A DNA stretch of 64,000 bases. Origin: Streptomyces monashensis. GTDB taxonomy: Bacteria; Actinomycetota; Actinomycetes; Streptomycetales; Streptomycetaceae. Numbering within the stretch: position 1 is the stretch's first letter; the number at the start of each line of letters is the position of its first letter. This document shows positions 1 through 8,815 of this stretch, piece after piece. The translations under genes were made by a program, and so were the position numbers. The stretch covers positions 62,001 through 126,000 of the forward strand of contig NZ_MLYO01000035.1 of NCBI RefSeq assembly GCF_001866665.1, given 5' to 3'. Under the pieces are notes generated by a model. The model saw nothing but the letters and a program-made list of their open reading frames with translations. It was not told the origin of the DNA and searched no databases.

Positions 1-8
1 TGGGGCAG

Positions 9-98
9 CCCGGGCGACGGCGGTGGGGTGGCCCGGGCGACGGCGGTGGGCGGCCCGGGCGACGGCGGTGGGCGGCCCGGGCGACGGCGGTGGGGTGG
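9..98. repeat. Tandem repeat, 22-23 bp unit, four copies
   Basis: Four back-to-back copies of a GC-only unit beginning CCCGGGCGACGGCGGTGGG start at about 9, 32, 54 and 76. Unit length is 22 or 23 bp, so the reading frame is not kept between copies. The array probably continues upstream of the window edge. No gene is apparent here. Confidence 0.85.
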
Positions 99-285
99 AT
101 GCCTGCGGCGGCCCGTGCCGGTCCGTGGGGGTTCAGGTCGCGCCCCGGCGGGGCGGTGAGTCGGTGCCGCGCCGGGTGGTGTCCGTCCTCGGTCCGGCGG
201 ACTCTTGGGAGAGGGGCGGGGCGGTGTACGCGCCGGCCGCTGCGGGCGGACACCACCCGGCACGTCCCCTTCCCGCCGCGCGCGG

Positions 286-692
286 CCGTCCGTCCCATCC
301 GGTTCGGGTCGCGGCTCCCGGGAAGCCCCGGTCATCGGCCGCGGCCCCCCACTCGGTCCCAGGGAGGCGTCGTGCGCGGCCGTCCGCACCATCCGGCTCC
401 GGGCGCGGCTCCCGGGAAGCCCCGGTCATCGGCCGCGGCCCCCCACTCGGTCCCGGGGAGGCATCGCGCGCGGCCGTCCGCACCATCCGGTTCGGGTCGC
501 GGCTCCGGTCAGCGCCGGTCATCGGCCGTGGGCGGCCGTTCGGTCCCAGGAAGGCGGCGTGCAGTGATCCGGCCCATCCGGCTCCGAGCGCGGCTCCCGG
601 GAAGCCCCGGTCATCGGCCGCGGCCCGCCACTCGGTCCCAGGAAGGCATCGCGCGCGGCCGTCCGCACCATCCGGTTCGGGTCGCGGCCGCG
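286..692. repeat. Tandem repeat, unit of about 94 bp, four copies plus a partial one
   Basis: Imperfect direct repeats begin at about 286, 380, 474, 566 and 659. Each unit carries CCGTCCGCACCATCCGG, then GGAAGCCCCGGTCATCGGCC, then CACTCGGTCCCAGG or close variants. The third copy is the most diverged. Ninety-four is not a multiple of three, so open frames crossing the array change peptide with each unit and are unlikely to be coding. The stretch 1-885 otherwise holds no convincing gene; the first real gene starts at 886. Confidence 0.85.
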
Positions 693-885
693 AGAAGTGG
701 CCGGCAGCCTCCGTGGGTCGCATTCGGACCGGGGAAGGCCGTCGGATCGGGGGGTGGTGGGCGCATCGGGCGTTCATCTCGTCTTCACCGTCTGGGTTGG
801 GGGGCTTGGGGTGGGGGAATGTTGGCGTGTGCATGCTCTGTCCGCACCGCCAACCCCGTTCCTCTCCCCCCACCCGGAGGTTGAT

Positions 886-1773
886 GTGTCCGGCAGTTCC
901 GTCTACCGCCGTGCCCGTACGGTCGTGGCATCGGCAACCGCCTTCGCCGCGGCAGCGGTCGGGCTGTGGGCCGGGCTCGGTGGCGCGTCCGCGCACGCCG
1001 CGAGCGCCGTTCCGAGCCCGGATCACGTGGTCGTCGTGGTCCTTGAGAACCATGCGTACAGCCAGGTCATCGGTTCCTCCAGCGCCCCGTACATCAACTC
1101 GCTGGTGTCGGGAGGTGCCAAGCTGACGCAGTCGTACGCCGAGACCCACCCGAGCCAGCCGAACTACTACGCCATGTTCTCCGGCGACACGCAGGGGGTG
1201 ACGGACGACAGCTGTGTCACCCCCGGGTTCTCCTCGGCCGCGAACCTGGCGTCCGAGGTGATCGCCGCGGGCCGGACCTGGGCCAGCTACAACGAGGATC
1301 TGCCCAGCCAGGGCGACACCTCGTGCAGCAGCGGCGACTACGCCCAGAAGCACAACCCCTGGTTCGGGTTCAGCAACGTCCCGACGGACAGCGCCATGAC
1401 GTTCGACCAGTTCCCGACGGACTACACCCAGCTCCCGCAGATGTCGTACGTCATCCCCAACCTGTGCAACGACATGCACGACTGCTCGGTGTCCACCGGT
1501 GACACCTGGCTGAAGAACAACCTCGGCGCGTACGCCACGTGGGCCAAGACCCACAACAGCCTGCTCGTCGTCACGTTCGACGAGGACAACCGGCTCAGCG
1601 GGAACCGCATCCCGACGGTTCTGTACGGGCAGCCGGTCACGGCCGGGGCGTCCAGCTCCACGACGTACAACCACTACGACCTGCTGCGCACCCTGGAGGA
1701 CACGCAGGGGCTGAGCACGCACGCGGGCAACGCCTCCTCCGCGCAGGACATCACCGGTATCTGGGCGTCCTGA
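886..1773 (+). CDS. Secreted alkaline-phosphatase-superfamily phosphoesterase (SapM/acid phosphatase-like)
   Basis: About 295 residues. The GTG at 886 follows CGGAGG at 875-880 and gives a compact Sec-type signal: Arg-rich start, Ala-rich hydrophobic core, cleavage near AHA-AS. The mature protein opens with VVVVVLENHAYSQVIG, then a THPSQPNYYAMFSGD segment and later VVTFDEDN, the layout of bacterial phosphoesterases of the phospholipase C/SapM type that hydrolyse phosphomonoesters or phosphoinositides outside the cell. An open frame continues upstream to 697, but that part runs out of the repeat region and lacks a ribosome site. The exact substrate cannot be read from sequence. The next gene starts 2 bp after the stop, suggesting co-transcription. 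Confidence 0.85.
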   Translation: MSGSSVYRRARTVVASATAFAAAAVGLWAGLGGASAHAASAVPSPDHVVVVVLENHAYSQVIGSSSAPYINSLVSGGAKLTQSYAETHPSQPNYYAMFSGDTQGVTDDSCVTPGFSSAANLASEVIAAGRTWASYNEDLPSQGDTSCSSGDYAQKHNPWFGFSNVPTDSAMTFDQFPTDYTQLPQMSYVIPNLCNDMHDCSVSTGDTWLKNNLGAYATWAKTHNSLLVVTFDEDNRLSGNRIPTVLYGQPVTAGASSSTTYNHYDLLRTLEDTQGLSTHAGNASSAQDITGIWAS

Positions 1774-1774
1774 C

Positions 1775-3043
1775 GTGTACGTAGCGGACAGCCGCGCGAC
1801 GCAGACGTCCGCTGACGGCGCCGTCCGGCCTCCGGCCGGGCGGCGCCGGGGCGTGGTCGCTCCCGCCGTCCTCGCCCTGGGTGCCGTCAGTCTCGTCACG
1901 GACGTGTCGTCCGAGATGGTCACGGCCGTGCTGCCGTTGTACCTGGTGACGGGGCTCGGTCTGTCGCCGCTGGGCTTCGGGCTGCTGGACGGCATCTACA
2001 ACGGCTTCTCGGCGCTCGTCCGGCTCGTGGGCGGGCATCTGGCGGACCGGGGCGGCGGGCGGCACAAGTGGGTCGCCGGGTTCGGGTACGCCGTCTCGGC
2101 CCTGTGCAAGCCGCTGTTGCTGGTCGCCCACTCCCTGACGCCGATCGGGCTGGTGCTCGCCGCCGACCGGACGGGGAAGGGGCTGCGGACGGCGCCGAGG
2201 GACGCCCTGATCTCGTTGTCCAGTACGCCGGAGGCGCGAGGGCGGGCCTTCGGGGTGCACCGGGCCATGGACACGGCGGGCGCGCTGCTCGGACCGCTGG
2301 TGGCGTTCCTGATCCTGCGGGCGACGGTGGACGGGTACGACGCCGTGTTCACCGTCAGCTTCTGCGTCGCGGTGCTCGGCGTGCTGGTGCTGGTGCTGTT
2401 CGTGCCGGGCGGGCACGGGGACGGCGGTGGCGCGGTACCTGGTGAGCGGCCCACCCTGACGGCCGCCCTGCGGCTGCTGGAGCACCGGGATCTGCGCCGG
2501 ATCACCGTGTGCGCCCTGCTGCTGGGCCTGGCGACGGTCAGCGACTCGTTCGTGTATCTGCTGCTCCAGCGGCGGCTGGGCGTCCCCGACCGGTGGTTCG
2601 CCTTGCTGCCGCTCGGTACGGCCGGCGCGTTCCTGCTGCTGGCGATCCCGCTCGGCCGGCTCGCGGACCGGGTGGGCAGGTGGGCCGTGTTCCTGGGCGG
2701 GCACGGGGCGCTGCTCGTCGCCTACGCGCTTCTGCTCACGTCGTGGCACGGCACCGCGCTGCCGTACGTCGTCCTCGCCCTGCACGGCACCTTCTACGCG
2801 GCCACGGACGGGGTACTGATGGCGGCGGCCTCGGACGGGGTGCCGGAGGCGCTGCGCTCGTCCGGGCTGGCGCTCGTGCAGACCGGGCAGGCGACGGCCC
2901 GGTTCGCCTGCTCGCTGCTGTTCGGGGCGGCCTGGACGGTGTGGGGCGACCGGGCGGCGCTGTCCGGGGCGGCGGTGGCGCTGGTCGGCTGTGCCGTGTT
3001 CTCCCTGACCGTGCGTCCGAAGGGGACGGTGACCACCGCATGA
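1775..3043 (+). CDS. MFS transporter
   Basis: 422-residue integral membrane protein with about 12 hydrophobic segments, an MFS permease. Loop 2-3 carries GGHLADRGGGRHKWV, a variant of the MFS motif A, followed by an RTGKGLRTAPRDALIS loop seen in a group of actinobacterial MFS proteins whose substrates are unknown. The GTG at 1775 lies directly behind the stop of the phosphoesterase, and the stop overlaps the next start (ATGA at 3040), so the three genes at 886-4059 look like one transcript. The N-terminal 25 residues are polar, so a start slightly further in is possible. Confidence 0.85.
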   Translation: MYVADSRATQTSADGAVRPPAGRRRGVVAPAVLALGAVSLVTDVSSEMVTAVLPLYLVTGLGLSPLGFGLLDGIYNGFSALVRLVGGHLADRGGGRHKWVAGFGYAVSALCKPLLLVAHSLTPIGLVLAADRTGKGLRTAPRDALISLSSTPEARGRAFGVHRAMDTAGALLGPLVAFLILRATVDGYDAVFTVSFCVAVLGVLVLVLFVPGGHGDGGGAVPGERPTLTAALRLLEHRDLRRITVCALLLGLATVSDSFVYLLLQRRLGVPDRWFALLPLGTAGAFLLLAIPLGRLADRVGRWAVFLGGHGALLVAYALLLTSWHGTALPYVVLALHGTFYAATDGVLMAAASDGVPEALRSSGLALVQTGQATARFACSLLFGAAWTVWGDRAALSGAAVALVGCAVFSLTVRPKGTVTTA

Positions 3044-4059
3044 GCGTACGCAACCGCATCCTGGTCCTGGTCTCGGCCGTCGCCGCGCTGGCCGCGATCG
3101 GGGTGGCCTCCGTCCTGCACGCCTCGGCCCGGGCCGAGCGTCGTGATCAGGTCCAGGCGGGCGGGCCGCGTGTCACCGCGGGGACGGTCACGTTGCGCGG
3201 GGGCGGGCGGATGGTCTTCCGGAACATGGCGTGGGGGCCGCACCGGGACGAGCTGACATCCGTTCCGGCGGACGATCCGGGCGGGACTCGCACGGCCTCC
3301 GGCGTCAAGTGCCTGCGTTTCGACGCCGCTTCGGGGGTGGGGGTGTGCCTCCAGGCCGTGCACGGTCCGGTGTCGGACACGTACCGGGCGGTGATCCTGG
3401 ACGCGCGGCTGCGGACGGTGCACCGGTACGACGTCCCGGGCATTCCGTCGCGGGCGCGGGTGTCGCCGACCGGTCACTTCGCCGCCTGGACCGCGTTCGT
3501 GGGCGGTGACAGCTATGCGGGTACGAACTTCTCCACGCGCGCGGCCATCGTGGACACGCGCAGCGGCGAGCTGATCCCGTCGCTGGAGGACTTCCGGATC
3601 GTCAAGGACGGGCATCCGTACCGGGCGGCCGACACCAACTTCTGGGGCGTCACGTTCGGGGCGGACGACCGCACCTTCTACGCCACGCTCGCGACGGGTG
3701 GGAGCACCTATCTGGTCCGGGGCGACCTGCGCACGCGTACGGTCACGACCCTGCACGCGAACGTGGAGTGCCCGTCGCTGTCGCCGGACGGTACGCGCGT
3801 CGCCTACAAGAAGCGGGTCAAGGGGCTGCCCAAGGACGCCCCCTGGCATCTGTACGTCCTCGATCTGCGGACGATGAAGGAGACCGCGCTCGCCGAGTCG
3901 AGGAGCGTGGACGATCAGGTGGTGTGGCGCGACGGGCGCACGCTCGTGTACGCGCTGCCGGGCGACTACGGCGCCGATCTCCACACCGTCCCCGCGGACG
4001 GCTCCGGTGTGCCGCGCCGGATCGCCTCCGCCGCGCTGTCCGCCGCGTTCCCGAAGTGA
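3040..4059 (+). CDS. Membrane-anchored TolB-like beta-propeller protein
   Basis: 339 residues from the ATG at 3040, which overlaps the MFS stop by 4 bp. One N-terminal hydrophobic segment (about residues 7-28) reads as an uncleaved anchor or signal peptide. The remainder has repeated beta-propeller-type stretches such as SPTGHFAAWTAF, WGVTFGADDRTFYATL and PSLSPDGTRVAYKKR, the SPDG-type repeats of TolB/WD40-like PD40 domains. Such proteins usually sit outside the membrane and bind protein or cell-envelope partners; no catalytic residues are evident. Convergent with the gene ending at 4069, only 9 bp away. Confidence 0.75.
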   Translation: MSVRNRILVLVSAVAALAAIGVASVLHASARAERRDQVQAGGPRVTAGTVTLRGGGRMVFRNMAWGPHRDELTSVPADDPGGTRTASGVKCLRFDAASGVGVCLQAVHGPVSDTYRAVILDARLRTVHRYDVPGIPSRARVSPTGHFAAWTAFVGGDSYAGTNFSTRAAIVDTRSGELIPSLEDFRIVKDGHPYRAADTNFWGVTFGADDRTFYATLATGGSTYLVRGDLRTRTVTTLHANVECPSLSPDGTRVAYKKRVKGLPKDAPWHLYVLDLRTMKETALAESRSVDDQVVWRDGRTLVYALPGDYGADLHTVPADGSGVPRRIASAALSAAFPK

Positions 4060-4068
4060 GCGCCCCGG

Positions 4069-5040
4069 TCAGGGCAGCGTCCAGAACCTGACGGTGACCA
4101 GATAGACGACGGCGGCCCAGAACATCATCGCCGTCGCGACGATGCCCAGGCCGCGGACGTCGGCTCCGAGCGACGGCTCGGCCGCGGGGTGGCGCAGCCA
4201 GCGGCCGAGCAGCGGGTTCACGTAGTAGGGCATCGTGAGGAAGCTCATGAGGAAGCTCGACAGCAGGTTGCCCACGAGCAGGCCGATCCAGAGCGGCAGG
4301 TGCAGCGGGGACAGGGCGAGCGTCAGGAACACGACGGTCGGGTAGAGGCCGACCCAGACGGCGAGCGAGGTCTTCGTCCCGGAGGGCGGCGGTGTCTCCT
4401 TGCCGTCGCCCTCGAAGGCGAACCAGCTGCCGAAGGAGTTGTCGATCGTGCGCAGTGCGAAGTCGTCGAACTTCTCGCCCTCGGCCAGGATCCGCCGCCG
4501 CTCGGGTGACGTCAGCCAGGCGTCGAGGTGCTCCGCGCTGTCGTAGCGGTACAGGGTGGTCCACTCCTCCTGGAGGCCCTCGACGGGGCGGAACAGCTCG
4601 CTCCCGCGGAACCCCTCGAACCTGCTCTCCTCCTGTGTCATGCGGCGCTGCCAGTCGAGGAACTCGTCGACGTGACACGGGGCGACCCGGTGGGTGACCA
4701 CCACGGTCACGAGGGGGTCGAGGGTCCGGGTGCCGCTGCTGACCACCTGCTGGGTCGCCGGGCCGTCGAAGTACGCGGCGCCGGAGTCGAGATACGTCTG
4801 CCGGGTCGCGCTGTTGATCCACGTCTGCAGATGCGGCACCGAGTCGAAGCGGTACACGACGACCCAGTCGGGTTGCAGCGGGGTGGGCCGGGAGGTCTCG
4901 GCGCCGAGGAAGCCGGGGTAGGAGGAGGCCGCGGTGTTGAGGTCCGCCTGCCAGGACGCGAAGTCCTCCTCCGCCCCGGGCAGCACCTTCTGACCGATGA
5001 TCGCCGTGGCCGCGGCGGCCACGTTCTCCGCGGTGTTCAT
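4069..5040 (-). CDS. Tandem ABM-fold (antibiotic biosynthesis monooxygenase-like) membrane protein
   Basis: 323 residues. Two ferredoxin-like ABM-type domains (about 10-100 and 105-200) each show the family pattern of a conserved W in FxxWQ, F/Y-P-G-F or F-E-G-F, W-x-x-x-Y-R-[FY]-D-S, and a following W in the fourth strand. The C-terminal third has three or so membrane segments with a YYVNPLLGRWL loop. The start ATG overlaps the stop of the molybdenum hydroxylase gene (5037-5040), so it is the last gene of that operon. Its role there is unknown; ABM domains act as oxygenases or small heme/quinone-type binders in other systems. I see no cofactor motif that decides. Confidence 0.8.
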   Translation of the reverse strand: MNTAENVAAAATAIIGQKVLPGAEEDFASWQADLNTAASSYPGFLGAETSRPTPLQPDWVVVYRFDSVPHLQTWINSATRQTYLDSGAAYFDGPATQQVVSSGTRTLDPLVTVVVTHRVAPCHVDEFLDWQRRMTQEESRFEGFRGSELFRPVEGLQEEWTTLYRYDSAEHLDAWLTSPERRRILAEGEKFDDFALRTIDNSFGSWFAFEGDGKETPPPSGTKTSLAVWVGLYPTVVFLTLALSPLHLPLWIGLLVGNLLSSFLMSFLTMPYYVNPLLGRWLRHPAAEPSLGADVRGLGIVATAMMFWAAVVYLVTVRFWTLP

Positions 5041-7763
5041 GGTGCCCGGCCCGCCGCCACCGACTGCTGTGCCTGGAGTCGGCCGTAGATCCGTTCCGGG
5101 GTCAGCGGCAGTGCGCGGTAGCGGACGCCGGTCGCGTCGTGGACGGCGTTGGCCAGCGCGGGGGCCACCGGATTGATGCAGCACTCCGCCATGCCCTTGG
5201 CGTGCAGCGGCCCCACCGAGTCCGCCGAGCCGACCAGGAGGACCTCGGTGCGCGGGATGTCGGCGTAGGTGGGGATGCGGTAGTTCCGCAGGCTGGGGTT
5301 GGTCATGACGCCGTGGTCGTCGACGTGGTGGTTCTCGGTCAGCGCGAAGCCGATCCCCTGGGCGACCCCGCCCTCCACCTGCCCGCGGACCTGAGCGGGG
5401 TTGATCACCACGCCGACGTCCGCCGCCTGCACGCTGTACAGGATCCGTGTCTCGCCCGTCACCCGGTGCACGGCGACCCGGAACCCCTGGGTGTTGGAGG
5501 TGACGCTGCGGGGCGAGCCGTAGGCCTTGCGGGCGGCGGTGAACCGGATGCCGCGTGCCCGGGCCGCCGCGACGAGCTCGGCCAGCGACACCCGCCGGTC
5601 CCCGCAGACGACCCCGTCGTCGTCCATGGAGCACAGCACGACGTGCACGCCCGTGTGCGCCGCGGAGAACTCGAGGATGCGGTCGCGTACAGCGGCGGCC
5701 GCACGCAGCACGGCGTTGCCGGCCACGGACAGGCCCGCGCTCGCGAAGGCGCCGGTGTCGAATCCGGTGCGGTCGGTGTCGGACTGCACCAGACGGATCC
5801 GCGCCGGTGTCGTGCGCAGCTGGTTGGCCGCGATCTGGACATGGGCGGTGGAGGTGCCCTCCCCGAACTCGACCGTTCCCACGGCCAGTTCGTAGACGAG
5901 GTCGTCGCCGAGCGTCACCCAGGCCTCGGAGAGGTGCTCGGTCGGGGGCGCGGTCTCGTGCAGGGAGCTCGCCACGCCGGTTCCGACGAGCCACTCCGGG
6001 CCGGGTGGCGGCTGGTCGGCCGTACGGGCCAGGGCGTCGCCCACCAGGTCGATGCACCGCGCGAGGCCGTCCTCGGTGAAGACCACGTCGTCGGGGCCGT
6101 CGTGCAGGGCGACCAGGGGCTCGCCCGGCCGCACGATGTTGCGCCGGCGCAGTTCGAGCGGGTCGAGGTGCAGGGCGCGGGCCAGTTCGTCCATCGCCGA
6201 CTCGACCGCGAACGCCGGCTGGGTCATCCCGTAGCCGCGCAGGGCACCGCTCGGCACGGTGTTCGTGTAGACGGAGTAGGCGTCGTACCTCTTGTTGGGA
6301 CAGCGGTAGATCATGACGGCGGCGCCGCCCGCGTGCAGCGTCTCGCCGCCGTGGTTGCCGTAGGCGCCCGTGTTGGACACGTTGCGCACCTGGACGGCGG
6401 TGAGCGTGCCGTCCGCCTTCGCGCCGAGCTTGACCGTCAGGGTCATCGGGTGCCGCGGCGAGGCCGTGGTGAACTCCTCCTCGCGGGTGTACTCGAAGCA
6501 GGTGGGCCGACCGGTGTCCAGGGTGGCGAGCGCGACCAGGTCCTCCGTGAGCACCTCCTGTTTGCCGCCGAAGGCACCGCCGACGCGCTTGCAGAACACC
6601 CGCACCTGGTCGGGCCGCAGCGCGAAGAGGTACTCCAGTTTGGCCTTGGCGATCGACGGCGACTGCGAACTGGTGCGGACGTTCAGCCGGCCGCCCTCCA
6701 TCCAGGCGATCGAGCCATGGGTCTCCAGGTGGGCGTGCTGCACCCGTGGCGAGACGTACGTGCCCTCGTGCACCACGTCGGCCTGGGCGAAGCCCGTGTC
6801 GACGTCGCCGACGTGGGAGTGCAGTTCGAGCAGGACGTTGTGCTCGGGGTCGCGGACGAACGGGTCGTCGGAGCCGTGCAGTCGGGGCGCGCCGTCGGCC
6901 ATCGCCGCCTCGGGGTCGAACACCGCCGGCAGCACCTCGTACTCCACGGCCAGACGCCGGCAGCCCTCCTCCGCCGCGCCGACCGTGTCGGCCAGGACCG
7001 CGGCGACGCGCTGGCCGGCGAAGCGGACCGTGTCGTCGAGGACGAAGGTGTCGTCCGGGTCGACCAGGTGGTCGGTGTGGATCGCCGTGGTGAAGCGCTT
7101 ACGGGGCACGTCCTGCCAGGTGTAGACCCGGTGCACGCCGGGCACCGCGAGCGCGGCGCTCTTGTCGATCGAGACGATCCGGGCGTGCGCGTGGGGCGAG
7201 TGCAGCACCTTGAGGTGCAGCATGCCGTCGATGTGCGTGTCCATCGTGAACTCGGCGTGGCCGGTGACCACGTCGTGGCCCGCGGGCGCGCCGACGCTCG
7301 TCCCGACGGCCTTGCCGGGCGCGGCCGTCCGCACCGCGCCGACGCCCTTCACGGCGTCTTCGATCGCCCGGTAGCCGGTGCAGCGGCAGAGGTTGCCCTT
7401 CAGCGCCCGGGGCAGATCGGCCTTCTGTTCCTCGGTGAAGGTGGCCGACGTCATGATCATCCCGGCGGTGCAGAAGCCGCACTGGAATCCCGGGGCGTCC
7501 TCGAACCGCCGCTGCAGGGGATGCGGTGCGCCGGGCCGCCCGAGGCCCTCGATCGTGGTCACCGCACGGCCGTCCGCCCGGAACGCGGGGGTGATGCAGC
7601 TGTGTACGGGTTCGCCGTCCAGCCATACCGTGCAGGCTCCGCAGTCGCCCGCGTCGCACCCCTTCTTGACGCCGAAGTGGCCGAGTTCGCGCAGGAAGGT
7701 GCGCAGGCACTGGCCGGGCGCCGGTTCCCGGTCGAACGTCCGGCCGTTCACGAGGAAGGTCAT
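5037..7763 (-). CDS. Xanthine dehydrogenase-family molybdenum hydroxylase, 2Fe-2S domain fused to molybdopterin subunit
   Basis: 908 residues. Residues 1-150 form the small iron-sulfur unit: first cluster GCDAGDCGACTVWLDG with C36, C41, C44 and C56, second cluster CGFC then LCRCTGYRAIEDAV. The rest is the large molybdopterin-binding unit, with VGGAFGGKQE, ALRGYGMTQPAFAVESAMDELA and a C-terminal KGMAE..INPVAPALANAV segment carrying the glutamate at the position of the family's catalytic base. The fusion of CoxS-like and CoxL-like parts in one chain is less common than three separate subunits. Together with the FAD subunit encoded just upstream it should form an oxidative hydroxylase of an N-heterocycle or aldehyde. 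Start overlaps the FAD gene stop by 4 bp. Confidence 0.9.
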   Translation of the reverse strand: MTFLVNGRTFDREPAPGQCLRTFLRELGHFGVKKGCDAGDCGACTVWLDGEPVHSCITPAFRADGRAVTTIEGLGRPGAPHPLQRRFEDAPGFQCGFCTAGMIMTSATFTEEQKADLPRALKGNLCRCTGYRAIEDAVKGVGAVRTAAPGKAVGTSVGAPAGHDVVTGHAEFTMDTHIDGMLHLKVLHSPHAHARIVSIDKSAALAVPGVHRVYTWQDVPRKRFTTAIHTDHLVDPDDTFVLDDTVRFAGQRVAAVLADTVGAAEEGCRRLAVEYEVLPAVFDPEAAMADGAPRLHGSDDPFVRDPEHNVLLELHSHVGDVDTGFAQADVVHEGTYVSPRVQHAHLETHGSIAWMEGGRLNVRTSSQSPSIAKAKLEYLFALRPDQVRVFCKRVGGAFGGKQEVLTEDLVALATLDTGRPTCFEYTREEEFTTASPRHPMTLTVKLGAKADGTLTAVQVRNVSNTGAYGNHGGETLHAGGAAVMIYRCPNKRYDAYSVYTNTVPSGALRGYGMTQPAFAVESAMDELARALHLDPLELRRRNIVRPGEPLVALHDGPDDVVFTEDGLARCIDLVGDALARTADQPPPGPEWLVGTGVASSLHETAPPTEHLSEAWVTLGDDLVYELAVGTVEFGEGTSTAHVQIAANQLRTTPARIRLVQSDTDRTGFDTGAFASAGLSVAGNAVLRAAAAVRDRILEFSAAHTGVHVVLCSMDDDGVVCGDRRVSLAELVAAARARGIRFTAARKAYGSPRSVTSNTQGFRVAVHRVTGETRILYSVQAADVGVVINPAQVRGQVEGGVAQGIGFALTENHHVDDHGVMTNPSLRNYRIPTYADIPRTEVLLVGSADSVGPLHAKGMAECCINPVAPALANAVHDATGVRYRALPLTPERIYGRLQAQQSVAAGRAP

Positions 7764-8587
7764 GGCAGGTCCCCAGCCGTGAGCTCGCGGCGGATCTCCT
7801 CGGCGAAGTGGTACGTCAGATGGCGGCGGTGCTCGGGGGTGCCGTTGGCATCGGCGAACCAGACGTCGGCCGGCAGGGCGTCGATGCGCTGCCGCAGGGT
7901 CCGGGCATCGGGTACGGAGGCGAAGTCGAGGCGGACGGGCCGGGTGGTGCCGGCGGTGAGGGTGAGCGACAGGTCGGTCCCGCCCCGTCCCTGGGTGCCG
8001 ACGAGGAACACGGTCGAACGGCCGAGCCGGGTCAGGCTGAAGCGGCGGTGCGCGGTGCGTCTGCGCAGCGCGTGCGCGGGAATGGTGACGCGCCGCAGGA
8101 TCTCGCCGGGGGTGAGGACGTTGCGGTGCTCGCCCGTGACGAAGTCGAGCGCGTCGACGAAGCGCCCGGAGCCGTCGGGAGCCCATAGTTCGCAGCGCGC
8201 CTCCAGCGCCACGGCCAGCGTGATCATCGGGCCGGCGGGCAGGGCCATGCAGATGTTGCCGCCGACGGTCGCCGCGTTCCAGACCTTGAACGAGGACAGG
8301 AAGGCCTCGCAGGCCGCGTGGAAGAGGATGCCCGCCGTCCAGTCCAGGGGCCAGGTCTGGGCGTACAGGTCACGGATGGTGCAGGTGGCACCGATCTCCA
8401 GGCCCTCGTCGCTCCGGACGAGCGGCTCCCAGCGCAGCGCGGTCAGGTCGATCAGCCGGCTCAGCTCCGGTTGCTCCACGGAATAGAGCCAGGTCCCCCC
8501 GGCGAGCCAGGCGTCCCCGTCACGCCAGTCCGCGCCCGGCCGTTCGGAAGGCCGCCGGACTACTTCGGTGATGGTGTTGAGGTCCAT
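7760..8587 (-). CDS. FAD-binding subunit of xanthine dehydrogenase-family hydroxylase (CoxM-like)
   Basis: 275 residues, usual length for CoxM/XdhB. It carries LAGGTWLYS (FAD pyrophosphate loop equivalent), LIDLTAL, IGATCTIRDLY, AATVGGNICMALPAGPM with the TVGGN signature, and the C-terminal CO-dehydrogenase flavoprotein domain. The ATG at 8587 is preferred over an in-frame upstream start because the family alignment begins at MDLNT. It is the first gene of a three-gene operon (7760-8587, 5037-7763, 4069-5040) joined by 4-bp overlaps. It should shuttle electrons from the 2Fe-2S clusters to NAD or another acceptor. Confidence 0.88.
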   Translation of the reverse strand: MDLNTITEVVRRPSERPGADWRDGDAWLAGGTWLYSVEQPELSRLIDLTALRWEPLVRSDEGLEIGATCTIRDLYAQTWPLDWTAGILFHAACEAFLSSFKVWNAATVGGNICMALPAGPMITLAVALEARCELWAPDGSGRFVDALDFVTGEHRNVLTPGEILRRVTIPAHALRRRTAHRRFSLTRLGRSTVFLVGTQGRGGTDLSLTLTAGTTRPVRLDFASVPDARTLRQRIDALPADVWFADANGTPEHRRHLTYHFAEEIRRELTAGDLP

Positions 8588-8687
8588 GAGTACCGACCTA
8601 CGGAGAACCGGCCCACACCTTTGTCCCAGCGTATCCCCGCGCACCCACGACGTCCCGGGGACGCGAACAACCGACCGTAGCCGATCA

Positions 8688-8710
8688 GCGCCGGAGAGTC
8701 ACTCCGGCGC
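8688..8710. terminator. Hairpin, likely terminator of glnA2
   Basis: GCGCCGGAG at 8688-8696, five-base loop, CTCCGGCGC at 8702-8710: a perfect 9-bp stem about 105 bp past the stop of the glutamine synthetase gene. No U-tract, as usual in Streptomyces. The rest of 8588-8815 holds nothing else recognisable apart from the upstream region of the hydroxylase operon. Confidence 0.5.
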
Positions 8711-8815
8711 CGTGCCGCCAACTCGGCCCGCGGAGGGCCGGGTTACGTCCACGGCGGCCACCGGGCCGGATGCCTCGCGGCACCCTCGCCGGCAGCCCCC
8801 GCGACGCCGGTGGCC

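Noticed and set aside
286..692. CRISPR or repeat protein
   Set aside because: Units of about 94 bp are continuous with no unique spacers and are not a multiple of three.
133..1995. 620-codon open frame on the minus strand over the repeats and phosphoesterase
   Set aside because: Antisense to a well-supported secreted enzyme and crosses repeats that change frame; product is Arg/Pro/Gly/Val-rich with no domain. GC-bias shadow.
5139..8486. 1115-codon plus-strand frame opposite the hydroxylase operon
   Set aside because: Complementary frame of xanthine dehydrogenase-type genes with clear cofactor motifs; no domain or ribosome site.
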